Origin: Rosa chinensis
Lineage: Eukaryota; Streptophyta; Magnoliopsida; Rosales; Rosaceae
NCBI RefSeq assembly: GCF_002994745.2
Contig: NC_037094.1
Location: forward strand, 62,742,139 to 62,806,138
Direction of reading: 5' to 3'
Length of the DNA: 64,000 nt
The position numbers and the translations under genes were made by a program. How positions within the stretch are numbered: position 1 is the first letter of the stretch; every line of letters starts with the position of its first letter. Positions 1 through 11,243 of the stretch are shown here, in pieces. The notes below the pieces were generated by a model. The model did no database searches. It saw only the letters and a list, made by a program, of their open reading frames with translations, and was not told the origin of the DNA.

Positions 1-564
1 TGCTAACCTGGTGGCCGGAATGGCCGGAAATCGGCGAAACCCCAAAACTGCAACCGGAGCAAACCTTGCTTCGATCCGAGCTTTTCCGGCAAAATCGTCG
101 AAAACTAAGGGCACCAGCGTGACCAGGGGGAGGAGGCGACCCTGTGGTGGCCGGCTTTCTGCCGGGTGATGGCCGGACGGCGGCCAATCGAAGGGAAGAA
201 GGATTTCCCGAAGAAGAAAGAGGGGAAAATCGGGGGAGAGGAGAGAGAAAGGTGGGTTTCCGGTTTTGGAAACCTACCACAGTAATTTTCCTTATATATA
301 TAATTTTCTTACCATGAACAGTAACTTTAATCTTTCGCTTATAACTTTCACATACGAACTCCAATTTTTACACACCACATATGCACGCGCTCGGTTTAAC
401 GTCCTCTACAATTTTCGTGAAGGAAGTTTCCTCAAATTTTGATCCGAACGAAAAGTCAACTTTTAGGGCCACTAAAAGTAGCTGAACAAGTAAAAAGTAA
501 AAGAAATTGTCGTTTCCCGTCCATATGACTAATAAACGGTAAAATTTAGGTCCAGGACGTTACA
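1..564 (-). mobile_element. Probable Gypsy-type LTR fragment (outer end at 564)
   Basis: Read on the minus strand this stretch begins TGTAACGTCCTGG at 564, a typical TG start of a plant Gypsy LTR. Immediately beyond 564 the sequence changes to Copia coding remnants. A TATA-like run lies near 290-302, and the part up to about 240 is rich in GGCCGG motifs and purines. No coding domain is visible. The other end lies outside the window, so it could be a solo LTR or the edge of a full element inserted into the Copia relic. The Gypsy assignment is inferred from the terminal sequence only. Confidence 0.4.
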
Positions 565-2452
565 AAGTGGCCTCCCCCTCTTCCTTTGGGGAGCCATGGC
601 CTCAACCACACCTCCACTAAGTGTGGTTGCAGCACTCTATCTGCTACGCCATGCCCCTTTTTGGGGACTTCTCATGTGATCTCGTCACTTTTGCGATATC
701 AGTAAATGCATCAGGCATCGAATCTGCTACGTTATGAAGATCGATTATTTTTTTCACTTCACTTTCACATTGTGAAGTGCAGGGATCAAAATAAGATAGA
801 GTGAGGACAAACCATGGCAATTCCTTTCATTCCCTTGGAAAATCATATTTCCTATCTCTCCCTAACGATAGGAAGACTGTCTCATCAAAGTGACAATCCG
901 CAAATCTAGCAGTAAAGAGACCGCCTGTCAAGGGTTCTAAATAGCGAATAATGGTTGGGGAGTCGTATCCAACATAAATACCTGATCGTCTCTGCAGACC
1001 CATTTTTGTGCGTTGTGGGGGCCCAATAGGCACATATACTGCGCAACCAAATATGCGTAAGTGTGAAATTTCAGGCTCATATCTAGTTACCAACTGGTAT
1101 ACAGAAAATGGTTGGCTAGCAATGGGTTTGAAACAAATAAGTAAGGCTTCGTGCAATATTGCATAACCCCAGGCAGATATAGGTAGGTTGGTGCACATAA
1201 CCAGTGCCTTAGCCACCATCTGTAGCCTTTTGATGGTGGCTTCTGCGAGACCATTTTGTGTATGTACATGGGGTACAGAATGCTCAACATCGATCCCAAT
1301 AGACATGCAATAATCATCAAATGCTTTTGATGTAAACTCTCTAGCGTTATATGCAATAATCATCAAATGCTTTTGATATAAACTCTCTAGCGTTATCAAG
1401 CCTTATAGACTTAATAAGGTAATCAGGGTGGTGAGCCCTTAAACGTATAATCTGTGCTAGGAGTTTTGCACATGTAACATTTCTTGTGGACAATAATGCC
1501 ACATGTGACCAGCTTATCGAAGCATCCACCATAACCATAAAGTACTTGACCGGTCCGCATTCTAGATGGATAGGTTCACATATATCTCCTTGTATCCTTT
1601 GTAAGAATGAAATATTTTGTTTTGTATCTTTAGCATAGGAAGGTCTCGATCTTGTTTTTGCTAAAGAGCAGGCTTTGCAAAACGAGTGATGTGCCTTTAA
1701 AATAGTCAATGAGGCATAATGGGAGGGATGTAGTGCTTCTGGTACTTCGGAAGGCAATGGCTGTATTTGAGCAGTACTAGGACCGACACCTTGCAGTGTG
1801 GAGAATTTTTTTCCTATTTTATTTTTCACTCGAAAGAAGGGTTGTCCGTATGAGTTCTTTAAAATACTGATCATCATGTCACAACCAGGGTGCCCTAAGT
1901 GGTCATGCCAAAGCTTATATCAGTTAGTGTCCCACATTTCATTGTTGGTGACAGCATAGGATTCAATGATCCGAATAGTAGTGAGGTATAGTCCACTAGA
2001 TTGACTCATTAGTTTCTCTAAAATGTGTTTCCTTCCATATTCATTAGAGGTAATGTAAAGGTATTCAGTTCCATTCTCATAGTGGGTTTCTAGATGATAA
2101 CCGTTGGCACGAATATCTTTGAAACTTAACAAGGTTCGATTAGCTCTTGATGCATATAGAGCATCTGTGACTTTAAACATTGTCCCGTTAGGCAGCAAAA
2201 TTTGGCAATTCCTCGCCCTTTTATTACTTGTGATGATCCAATCATTATAGTCACAGAGGAATTATTGGCTATTAATTCAATGAATAATTGCCTATTCCTC
2301 AATATGTTGTGGGTAGTCCCACTATCAACTAAGCACTCAAGTTCTTCTCGATTCATTCCTACAAGTAAATGGGAGGTATTATTAAATAATTCGAAAATAT
2401 ATCTCATATTCTTTAGAGTATTTCTATTTAGGTATAATGATAATCTTTTCAT
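565..2452 (-). pseudogene. Copia-1 pol relic: protease, GAG-pre-integrase, integrase
   Basis: The minus strand encodes broken pieces of a Copia pol. The protease region near 2340-2290 has the DSGTTH catalytic motif. A GAG-pre-integrase zinc region follows near 1870-1600, with the HLGHPGCD-like start and the KACSLAKTRSRP stretch. Integrase core pieces run to about 830, with recognisable SVPHVHTQNGLAE and GCAVYVPI motifs. From 826 down to about 565 the frame is disrupted, but a linker with the pattern DAFTDIAKVTRSH is still readable. A 46-bp tandem duplication (1305-1396) shifts the integrase frame. This is a dead polyprotein gene, not a host gene. Confidence 0.75.
1305..1396. repeat. 46-bp tandem duplication inside the Copia-1 integrase
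   Basis: Two adjacent 46-bp copies (1305-1350 and 1351-1396) start ATGCAATAATCATCAAATGC and differ at about one position inside the unit. The length is not a multiple of three, so the duplication itself frameshifts the integrase reading frame. Confidence 0.85.
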
Positions 2453-2707
2453 TCTAATAATTTTTTTTTATAGATGTATTGTTTTACATCTTTATAGTGC
2501 TATTTCGAACCATGTATATATGTTTAGTAAATAAAATCGAATAAATTCAATGCTTCAGAAGAAAATCTGAAATTTATTAATAAGTCAACGATAATCAAAT
2601 CAAGATCTTGTTTAGAAATCTAATTCATCAAACCAGTATTTAAATAAACTTTAAGTCCAAGTAATAGTCTAATTCATAACTGTCTTTGGAAACTAAAATA
2701 AAGCAGA
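2453..2707 (-). other. AT-rich spacer between Copia-1 gag and pol
   Basis: Gag ends with a TGA at 2710-2708 after an acidic tail containing DALDFD. About 250 bp of AT-rich sequence without coding character then separates it from the protease frame. The minus strand holds a possible splice acceptor (CTTGTAG) just before the protease coding region, near 2360. This resembles an intron-like or leader spacer between separately expressed gag and pol; that function is inference. Confidence 0.5.
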
Positions 2708-3725
2708 TCAGTCAAAATCTAGAGCATCCATTGACTGAGCAAGTTCCTTATTGCCATTGAAGTCTGCAATTGTAAGGTTGACGTCTGGGTCATGGTCTTC
2801 TTCTTCTTCCATATAGTGAGCCTCTTGTTCTTGTACCAATGCCCAATAACTCCACACCTATAGCATGGTTCATTGCCAACTCTTTCCTTTTTGACTGAAG
2901 GGTTCTTAGGTGCCTTTTGCACCTTGTTTCCATGACCACTAGGGTTAGCACCACCGTCTCTGCGCCACATGTTGGAGGGCCTCCACAGCCCATACCACGA
3001 CCCTCATGTCCCTTTCCACGTGATGCATTTTTGCCATGTGGGTAGGGATCAGCACGTCCAACCCCATTTGCTTTAGGGTTCTTTCCACCTTTCACTTTGC
3101 CGTAATTAGCCTTAGGAATTTTCTTTGTCCCAACGGGCCTGGCATTTTTGTTCAAAAGAACCTCATTATGCCTCTCAGCCACTCGCAGTAGGTTGATCAG
3201 CTTATTGAAGGTTGTGATTCTTCTGTTGTCATACTCCAGCCTCTTCTGGTTCGCTAGTATAAGTGCTGAAGTAGGAAAAGTGGAAAGAGTCTTCCAGATC
3301 ATATCATCTTCTGTGAGTTCCCTTCCATAGAAATTGAGACGTGCCTTTAGGCGCAACATGTCATTGTTGAAGTCATTGACCCTTTTGTAGTCAAGCAAGC
3401 AGATTTCATTCCACTGAACGGTCAATTCTGGAAGCAAAGTGTCATGAATGTTTCCAAAACGTCCCTTAAGGATATCCCACAGTTCTTTGGATGTCTTCAA
3501 CTGAAGGTACTCCCAACGTAGGCTGGGAATATGTCGCCTTAGAAACATTAAGGCATTTGCTTGCACCTTATTAGATGGTCCATTGTCTTTGGGGTCGGTG
3601 GGAGTTATGATGGTGGCAGTGTAGTCTTTCGCCACAAAGGTGGTTTCCACATCAGAAACCCAACGATGATACTCAAGTCATTCTGAGTCCAAAATGTCAA
3701 ATTCAGGTCAAGTTGGATCAACCAT
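2708..3725 (-). pseudogene. Copia-1 gag relic (UBN2 type, CCHC knuckle)
   Basis: Minus-strand reading gives a Gag of the UBN2/Copia type. A region around 3560-3380 has the typical ELWDILKGRFG and LLPELTVQWNEI patterns, followed by a basic Gly/Lys-rich tract and a CCHC-like knuckle CYRCGVIGHWYKN near 2860-2820. The last Cys of the knuckle is damaged by a frameshift. The probable ATG is at 3725-3723, followed by early in-frame stops near 3708 and 3678. The acidic C-terminus ends at the TGA at 2710-2708. It would coat element RNA if intact; here it is broken. Confidence 0.7.
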
Positions 3726-4202
3726 TTGGTTTCGAGAAAATAAAACGATCCCAGTGCATGTGCATGTTGATGCAAGCGTGCGTAGCGATGTTTTTGGGCC
3801 TGAGGAAAACTGGGCCTTCTCCTTTTCTTTCTTTCTTTCTTTTTTTTTTTTTCTTTTCTTCCTTTTCCTTCTTTGCGTCTTCTTCGTCCTTCTGGTTTTT
3901 TTTTCTGACAGGTTTGAGAGGCGTTAGGCGGGTTGGAAACATTGGGATGCAGCAGTGACTGGTAGGCTGCGCTAGGCGAGGTGCAGCAGCGACAGGTGGG
4001 ATCTGCATAGTAGGCACAGGGCAGCAGCGCCGTTGCAGGTGAGCGATTGCCAAGGTTAGGCAGGTGGGAGGGAGGCAGGGTATGCGCGCAGGGGGAGGGG
4101 CTAGGAGAGGCCCGTGTGGGCTGGCGGCAGCAAGCTAGAAGAAATTTTTCTTTTTTTCTACTAGGGTTTGGGTTATTTTTTTTGTCGAAGCTAGGGCTAT
4201 AG
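3726..4202 (-). other. Copia-1 leader region
   Basis: This untranslated stretch between the primer binding site and gag contains a poly-pyrimidine run (about 3820-3870), GC-rich repeats of the GGCAGC/GCAGCAGCG kind, and no convincing coding sequence. Confidence 0.5.
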
Positions 4203-4218
4203 ACTCATGCTGATAACG
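4203..4218 (-). other. Copia-1 primer binding site (CGTTATCAGCATGAG form)
   Basis: On the minus strand CGTTATCAGCATGAGT directly follows the LTR terminus ending in ACA. This is the binding-site form seen in Ale-type Copia elements. Confidence 0.6.
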
Positions 4219-4378
4219 TGTAAAAGCAAAAATAGAATTGGTCTACTCATTTCATTAGATAGTCCCTTTATATAGGGTGAGAACTACAATGGTAATAGCA
4301 ATTACAATAATGACAATAAAGGATGATTGAGCTGTAATCGCTAATTCCCTCTTCGTTAGTTACTTTGATGAAGACACA
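4219..4378 (-). repeat. Copia-1 5' LTR (short)
   Basis: On the minus strand the unit starts TGTGTCTTCATC (4378) and ends TTTTACA (4219), giving TG...CA termini and about 160 bp. A TATATAGGG promoter-like element lies near 4271-4278. There is no second copy in the window to confirm the ends. Confidence 0.5.
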
Positions 4379-4570
4379 TAATGTGTTTTTCCTTTAACAA
4401 AAATCTAATTTTTTTTGCAATGACTTTTTGTGTCTATGTTCCCCTCATATTAATATTGATGTGAGGGTCTAATAAAATGTAGTTCACATTAATTATTTGG
4501 GGTTGTGATCGATAGATAAGATCACATAAGTAGACATCATGTTAAATTTGCTCATAAACAATATAAAAAA

Positions 4571-4765
4571 AATTCAAATCAGTACAGCAATTGCAACAAA
4601 GACATTAAAAGAACAAAAAGTTACCAAATTTGGCATCATCTACTAGAAAACCCCAAAATTGACTCCTCTCTCAAAAAAAAAAAATTCAAATCAGTCTAGC
4701 AATTGCAACAAAGACATTAAAAGAACAAAAAGTTACCAAATTTGGCATCATCTACTAGAAAACCC
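4571..4765 (+). repeat. 83-bp direct repeat, period 112 bp
   Basis: Copies at 4571-4653 and 4683-4765 start AATTCAAATCAGT and end CTAGAAAACCC. They differ at one clear position (AGTACAG versus AGTCTAG). A 29-bp spacer containing an A-run separates them. Confidence 0.85.
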
Positions 4766-4781
4766 TAAAGCAATTATATCT

Positions 4782-4819
<38 letters not shown>

Positions 4820-4848
4820 CCCCCCCCCCCTCCCTCCCTCCCTCCCTC
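4782..4848 (+). repeat. Compound microsatellite (CT)n-(C)n-(TCCC)n
   Basis: About 18 CT units, then about 13 C, then TCCC units, read directly. Confidence 0.9.
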
Positions 4849-5432
4849 AAGCAACCTTGAAAATGAGAGGCTGGAATTGAAGGATGTATGCCAGGTTTGA
4901 GCAACAACTCACATTAGCTTCAGATTCAGGCTGACGATGAAAGAGCTCGATGGCTTGGGTCAGTGGAAGTTTCAAAAGTGACGTGAAGTGATGGCATTCT
5001 CTGCCGTTGAAATTGATATTTGTCTCCCCACCTCTACCTTCTGTAAGAAGCTCACCTTCGATCTTATCACTCCATGCTCCTACTGCCGACCAATAGGACA
5101 CCTTCTGCATCAGATTTCTCACCGATCTCGACTTCTCCCTGAGAACCAAATTAGGGATAATGGACTAATTTAACATAAACTCTACAAATCAATAGACTAA
5201 GGGGAGTGAAATTTGAACTCACCTTTTTGTAAAACACACTCTTTTTGTTTATTCCAAAAATACCCCTCGTTAGTTTTTCATTTTCTTGTTTCTTTCCTTT
5301 TCTTTAGTTCTCAATTCTCACATGCATGAGGAGTGCCTTGATGGCTGTCCACTAATCCGCCGGACCTCTTCCACTCATGAAGGTTTTGAATAAGGAACAA
5401 GATGTGGCGTCGTGGGTTGGCGCGATGGTAAG

Positions 5433-5615
5433 TGTTGGTGTGAGTCATCGTTCCCTATTAGGAATAGACTACAAGGGAATATATTATTGTAATTACTTAC
5501 CTTGTATATGTTGTGTAGTACGTTGTAGTACAATTGTAACCCTTTTATATACACCACAGAATGGGTGTAATGATATATCAGAAAATTCAATCTCTCAACC
5601 TTGTTATATTTGAGT
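5433..5615 (+). repeat. Copia-2 5' LTR
   Basis: 183 bp, starting TGTTGGTGTGAGTC and ending ATATTTGAGT directly against the primer binding site. The end is not the canonical CA; the position is fixed by the 3' LTR and the GTAAG duplication. A TATATACACC promoter-like motif lies near 5547-5556. Confidence 0.9.
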
Positions 5616-5627
5616 TGGTATCAGAGC
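5616..5627 (+). other. Copia-2 primer binding site (initiator tRNA-Met)
   Basis: TGGTATCAGAGC is the standard plant Copia primer site complementary to initiator tRNA-Met, with no spacer after the LTR. Confidence 0.9.
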
Positions 5628-6186
5628 AAAGATCCGAAAAAGGCTTTGTCTCTTTCTTTCAATCTTTTCTCAATTCGAGGAAGTCAGTTGGGTTTTAACC
5701 CAGCCTTTTGGGTCAGTTCCTCAAACGACGTCGTTCAGACGTCTCTTTTCTCTCGGCTTCGTCTTCAGCGATCGACCGCCGTCCTTCCCTCCAGACCCAG
5801 ATCGTTCCATCCTCAGGTCGTCGGCTCCCTTGCTCGGACCGTCGTCTCTCTAGTCCAGATCGGCCTCGTCTCTTGCCCAGACCGCCTTCGTCTGCCTCCG
5901 TCTCCGACACCAGAGAGCCATCTCTTCAGTTCGTTCTCCGGCCGTGCCTTGACTCAACCCAAACCAGTCCGGCCACCTGAACCATCTCCGGTCGTGCTCT
6001 AGTCCACAATCGTGCTCAGACTCCCCTCAATCCGGCGTTGCTCTCCCGGTCGCTAGCCGCACTCGGTCAGACCAGCAGCAGCTCGGTTATTTCGTGAGTC
6101 TAACTCGATCAGAGTCAACCCAGTTAACTCGGTCAACTCGGCTTCACTCGGTCCGTCCAGTCACCCACCCGGTCAACAACAGGTTC

Positions 6187-6217
<31 letters not shown>

Positions 6218-6273
6218 TCTTTCATTCCGCTGCATACTCTGTGATTGTGTGATTTTACTGCTTAATTGTTGTG
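5628..6273 (+). other. Copia-2 leader region
   Basis: A C/T-rich leader of about 640 bp with many CGTC, CGGTC and TCCGGCC motifs and an A-run at 6187-6208. Open stretches here are low-complexity Ser/Pro/Arg sequences in several frames and are not taken as genes. Confidence 0.6.
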
Positions 6274-9200
6274 ATGGGTGGTGATCAAAGTGAAGGTCAG
6301 GGTTCTAAGGCCAATGAGGTTCAGAAAGTTGAGGTCTCTGTTAAGAGCTCAGAAGGTGGTTCTTTTGGAGGTACCCAACTCACTGGTACCAATTTTCGAA
6401 CATGGAAGAAGATTATGTCCGTTTATCTTCGTGGGATACACAAAATGGGACATGTGACAGGAACAATCAAGGTTCCTCGTGAAGATGACATAGAGGCCTA
6501 TGCCAAGTGGGAAGATGATGATGGGTTAGTAATGTCTATTTTATTTAGAGCCATGACTGATGATGTGCTACAGATGGTAGAGGAATGTGAAACTGCTGAG
6601 GCAATATGGAAGACGCTGGGAGATCTCTATACAAATGAGTCTGATTTTATCCAGGTTCATGAACTGATGTGCAAAGCTGCAGGAATGCAACAGAATGGGC
6701 AACCAGTGTCAGTATTCTTTACCAAGCTGAAGAATGTATGGGCTGAAATCGATCAGAAGCGTCCTTGCAAGATCAAGAATCAGGAAGATCTTGTGTGGTA
6801 CCAGAAGGAGAAGGAGCTAGAAAGGGTTCATGTCTTCCTAAGAGGGCTTGATGAGAAGCATAGCAGTGCCAAGGGAGAATTGCTCAGAATGACAGACCCT
6901 CCTAGTTTGAACACAGCTTTTACATACATCCGCAAGGATGAGTCTCAGCAGGAAAGTGTCAAACATGCACAGGTTGAAGTATCTAGCCTAGCCATTCAGG
7001 CCAAGTCACCTGCACCTTTTCTTCAGCAACAGAGTTCAGCCCCCTTTCATCAGCAAGGTTTCCCGCAAGGCTTCACCAACCGTCCTCGTCCTCAATGCTC
7101 TTATTGCAACGATCTTGGGCATGTTCGGGAGACTTGTTGGAAGTTGAATCCACACCTTAAACCTAAAAAGCAAGGTTATCGCCTTAAGGGGAAAGCAGCT
7201 GCAGTTCACTTGGTCCAAGAACCAGATTTCTATGGAGTGGCTGGCCAAGATCATCATACAGCAGGTGGAGCTACCCCTACAGCCTCTATAGCTGGTCGAG
7301 GTAAAATTGGTATGGCTTTACAGATTTCTAACTTTGTTGGTTCTGATACATGGATTATTGATTCTGGTGCCTCCGATCATATGACTTATGACAAATCATA
7401 TTTTACTGAATTGTCTTCCCCATCAGTGTCCTATGTAACCAATGCCAATGGTGAGGCTTTTCCTGTGTTAGGGTCAGGGTCAGTGCGTCTTACTCCCACT
7501 TTAGAACTTCATAATGTGTTATATGTGCCTGACTTATCTCATCACTTGATATCTGTCCCACAATTGAACACTGAGTCTCAATGCTCTGTAACCTTTTATC
7601 CTATGTATGTGATTTTTCAGGATCTTCTCACCAGGGAGATAGTCGGTCGGGGGTATCTGAGGGGCAGGTTGTTTCATCTGGATCAGACATATGCAGGAGA
7701 GAAACCAGGAGCACCGTCCCGAGCCGCTTTGACTTCGACTTCTGATAAGCTAAGTGAGATTTGGTTGTGGCATCGCCGTTTAGGGCATCCCTCTTTTAGT
7801 CTTATGAAGAAAACCATGCCTACTCTGTTTATTGGTGTGGATGAGTCTGTTTTACATTGTGAAACATGTGTTTTGGCCAAGAGTCATCGTGCTACTTATT
7901 CTCCTAGTCTTTCTAATAAAAGTGTTATTCCTTTTGAGTTGATTCATTCTGATGTTTGGGGACCTTCTAGAGAACCTACTGTATCGGGTATGCGATATTT
8001 TGTGTTGTTTATTGATGATTGTACAAGGTTGTCATGGGTTGCTCTTCTTAAAACCAAAGATGAAGTCTTCCCTGCTTTTCTAACCTTTCGTAATCTTGTT
8101 CAGACACAATATCATAGCACCATTAAAATCCTTCGTTCTGACAATGGGGGGAATATGTTAATCATGTGTTCCAAGAGTTTTTTCAAATCCATGGGATTGT
8201 TCACCAAACCACGTGCCCACAAACACCAGAACAAAATGGAGTGTCCGAACGAAAAAACCGTCATTTACTTGATATGGCTCGTGCCCTTCTTTTTAGTGCT
8301 CATATGCCTAAGTATCTTTGGGGCGATGCTATACATGCTTCTTCTCATCTTATCAATCGTCTTCCGTCCAGTGTCCTTCAGGGCAAGATTCCGTTTGAGG
8401 TTCTCGCCTCTCATGTCTCCTTACCATCCTTTCACAATCTTCCCGCTCGTGTTTTTGGATGTGTTGCCTTTGTCCATGTCCCAAAAAATCATAGGTCTAA
8501 GTTGGATGCCAGGGCCCTTAAGTGTGTGTTTGTTGGCTACGGAGGTCATCAGAAAGGGTACAAGTGCTATCATCCACCCACCAGAAAGTATTATGTCACT
8601 ATGGATGTTACTTTCTTTGAAGACATGAGTTATTTCTCCTCTTCAAATACAGCTCTTCAGGGGGAGAATTCATATTTTGAAGAGCTATATCATGGAGAGG
8701 GGGAGGAATCAGAGGGAGAAGGAGAAGCCACACAGTCAGGAGGTATTTTGACGGATCCGGTTGAAACTATTAGCTCGCTGCCTCCAGCAGCAGAAGCACC
8801 AGTTCCCATCACTCACAATGAGGTTGAAGACACAACTGCCCCTCCTGCCATTTCTTCTACCCCTGACCCACAGCTTCCTGGTACTGAAGATCACTCATTT
8901 GAGGTATGTCCATCCATTGATACTGGTAGTAATGAGTCTAATGTTGAACAATATGTGTTACCACCTAGGACCACTAGAGGTCAATCAGCCAAAAGATATG
9001 AACCTACTCTTACTGCCAAATCAACATATCCAGTAGCCAACTATATGTCCACTAGGAGGTTGTCTAAGTCATATGAATCATTTGTGAATCAAATATCTGT
9101 TGTATCAGTACCTAACAAAGTGCAGGATGCGTTGGGGGATCCAAAGTGGAGGAAGGCTATGGATGAAGAGATGGAGGCGTTGCAGAAGAACAGTACTTGG

Positions 9201-10649
9201 CAACTTGTCCCTCCACCACAAGGCAAGAAGGCTGTAGGTTGTCGGTGGGTTTTTACCGTGAAGCATAATGTAGATGGATCAGTGAATCGATACAAAGCAC
9301 GTCTTGTAGCAAAGGGATTTACTCAGACCTATGGTATAGACTATGATGAAACTTTTGCTCCTGTTGCCAAGATGAATACTATTCGGGTTCTGCTCTCGTT
9401 TGCTGCTAGTTTAAATTGGCCACTCCGACAGTTTGATGTTAAAAATGCATTTCTTCATGGAGAGTTAGCCGAGGAAGTATATATGAGTCTCCCACCAGGG
9501 TATGTAGTTGCTTCTCCTGGGGAGTTTGTATGTAAATTGAGAAAATCTCTGTATGGTCTTAAACAATCACCTCGTGCTTGGTTTGGAAGATTTTCACAGT
9601 TCATGCGGAAGGTTGGTTACAGGCAGAGCAACTCAGACCATACCTTGTTTCTCAAGCATCAACAGGGGAAGGTAACAGCTCTAATTATCTATGTGGATGA
9701 TATGGTAATCACTGGTAATGACACTGTTGAGATGAATAGACTGCAGAGACAGCTAGCTTCTGAGTTTGAGATGAAGGACTTGGGTGAGCTTAAGTACTTC
9801 TTAGGAATTGAGGTAGCCAGGGGGAGAGAAGGAATCTATCTGTGCCAGAGGAAGTATGTTCTTGACTTGCTGACAGAGACAGGTTTATTAGATTGCAGAC
9901 CTATTGACACTCCTATTGAGCAGAATCATGGTTTAGCTGAGTATCCAGATCAGGTACCTACTGATCGAGCTCGCTATCAGAGGTTAGTTGGCCGCTTAAT
10001 TTATTTGGCTCATACCAGACCAGACGTTGCGTATGCAGTGAGCGTGGTGAGTCAGTTCATGCATAATCCGAGTGAGAGTCACATGGATGCTGTTATGCGA
10101 ATTCTGAAGTACTTGAAGTCAGCTCCAGGTAGGGGAGTACTATTTTCTAAACACAACAACATTCTTGAGGTTTGTGGCTTCACAGATGCAGATTGGGCTG
10201 GAAATATCACAGACAGGAGGTCGACATCAGGCTACTTTACATTTGTGGGAGGTAATTTGGTTACATGGAAGAGTAAGAAACAGAAAGTTGTGGCACGTTC
10301 TAGTGCTGAAGCCGAGTATAAGGGTATGGCTCACGGAGTGTGTGAATTGTTGTGGCTGAGAAATCTGTTACGTGATCTGGGTTTCATACTAAAAAATTCC
10401 ATGCAGTTGTATTGTGACAACAAGGCAGCTATTGACATATCACAGAATCCAGTACAACATGATCGTACTAAGCATGTGGAGGTTGATCGTCACTTTATAA
10501 AGGAGAAGCTAGATGCCAAAATCATTAGCTTTCCTTTTGTTCCAACTGAAGAGCAACTTGCAGATGTGCTTACCAAAGGAGTTTCCAGGAAGGTGTTTTA
10601 TGACTCACTAAGCAAGTTGGGCATGGTTGATGTATATGCGCCAACTTGA
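6274..10649 (+). pseudogene. Copia-2 gag-pol polyprotein with one frameshift
   Basis: The first ATG of the open frame is at 6274. Domains in order: Gag with UBN2-like region (about residues 35-235); CCHC knuckle CSYCNDLGHVRETC (near 7100-7140); protease with WIIDSGASDHM (about 7351-7383); GAG-pre-integrase with LWHRRLGHPS and HCETC; integrase with HSDVWGPS and SDNGG; reverse transcriptase with WVFTVKHNVDGSVNRYKARL (about 9246-9305) and the YVDDM catalytic motif (about 9690-9704); RNase H with DADWAGNITDRRS and SSAEAEYKGMA; stop at 10647-10649. The frame changes in a run of six G at 8146-8151, just after the integrase SDNGG motif. After it, the first frame runs on as nonsense to about 8628, while the true downstream frame continues to the end. 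A one-base loss or a sequencing error are both possible. Confidence 0.9.
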
Positions 10650-10656
10650 GGGGGAG

Positions 10657-10839
10657 TGTTGGTGTGAGTCATCGTTCCCTATTAGGAATAGACTACAAGG
10701 GAATATATTATTGTAATTACTTACCTTGTATATGTTGTGTAGTACGTTGTAGTACAATTGTAACCCTTTTATATACACCACAGAATGGGTGTAATGATAT
10801 ATCAGAAAATTCAATCTCTCAACCTTGTTATATTTGAGT
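10657..10839 (+). repeat. Copia-2 3' LTR
   Basis: 183 bp, identical to the 5' LTR in my side-by-side reading, preceded by the polypurine tract TTGAGGGGGAG and followed by the GTAAG duplication. Confidence 0.92.
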
Positions 10840-10844
10840 GTAAG

Positions 10845-11243
10845 CTGCGGAGGATGAGCAGAGGCGCCGGCATCGACAAGATCCTAGAAAATCTAGTAGA
10901 GGATGACATCGTATGGGTTTATGTAGAAGTTATCAGAAGAGTGATAGCTAGAAGGGGTTGTGTTCGAGTGAGTTGTTGTGGGTTGGGAGTTGCGAGAGAT
11001 AGTTGGTCAAGTGGGGTAGAATCTGAAGTTTCATTGGAGACAATGACAAGGTCAACTCTATTGAAATAATTGGACTAATTTGTTTGTGGCCAGGTTCTAG
11101 TTGTGGCATGGCCATTGTCTACTCAATCAAAGATGATATACTATTTCATTTTTAATTTGTTTGGTTCGATCACTCAACTGATCTATAGTTGTAGAATTCT
11201 CACTTGGGTATAGAGAGAGGAGTTTTGGCCATTCTGTGAAGTG
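10845..11243. other. Flank between Copia-2 and Harbinger element
   Basis: A + strand open stretch runs from the LTR to about 11069 (with codons for GAGIDKILENLVEDD). It may be the continuation of the locus split by Copia-2, since the pre-insertion sequence reads open from about 5377. No family is recognised. The rest shows nothing. Confidence 0.35.

Larger units (their letters stand above)
565..4378 (-). mobile_element. Degenerate Ty1/Copia retrotransposon (Copia-1), minus strand
   Basis: In minus-strand order this element shows a short LTR (4378-4219), a primer binding site, gag with a UBN2-like region and a CCHC knuckle, an AT-rich spacer, protease, GAG-pre-integrase and the integrase core. 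Reverse transcriptase and RNase H are not present in the window: the element is cut near 564 by the LTR-like sequence. Stops and frameshifts occur throughout. The primer binding site has the CGTTATCAGCATGAG form, which is known from Ale-type Copia elements that use an internal tRNA-Met fragment. That lineage call is inference. The 3' LTR is missing or off the window, so no target duplication can be given. Confidence 0.75.
4379..5427. other. Intergenic stretch with direct repeat and pyrimidine tract
   Basis: No recognisable gene. It holds a direct repeat (4571-4765), a CT/C tract and a minus-strand open stretch (about 5149-4850, 100 codons) that resembles no family I know. The end (about 5377-5432) reads open into the next Copia insertion and may be part of an older transcribed locus. 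Confidence 0.4.
5428..10844 (+). mobile_element. Complete Ty1/Copia retrotransposon (Copia-2), young insertion
   Basis: Two 183-bp LTRs (5433-5615 and 10657-10839) appear identical base for base. They are flanked by a perfect 5-bp target duplication GTAAG (5428-5432 and 10840-10844). The primer binding site TGGTATCAGAGC lies at 5616-5627, and a polypurine tract GAGGGGGAG sits directly before the 3' LTR. Gag, protease, integrase, reverse transcriptase and RNase H follow in Copia order. Identical LTRs mean a recent insertion. The coding region has a single frameshift, so this copy could not make a continuous polyprotein as read here. Confidence 0.95.

Noticed and set aside
4847..5149. Minus-strand 100-codon open frame
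   Set aside because: No family recognised, lies beside a microsatellite, no supporting introns or conservation that I can see.
5601..6002. Ser/Pro/Arg-rich open frames in the Copia-2 leader
   Set aside because: Low-complexity leader sequence open in several frames; no domain and no start context.
8152..8628. C-terminal part of the first Copia-2 frame as a membrane-like protein
   Set aside because: It is out-of-frame reading after the 8146-8151 frameshift; the true integrase continues in the other frame.
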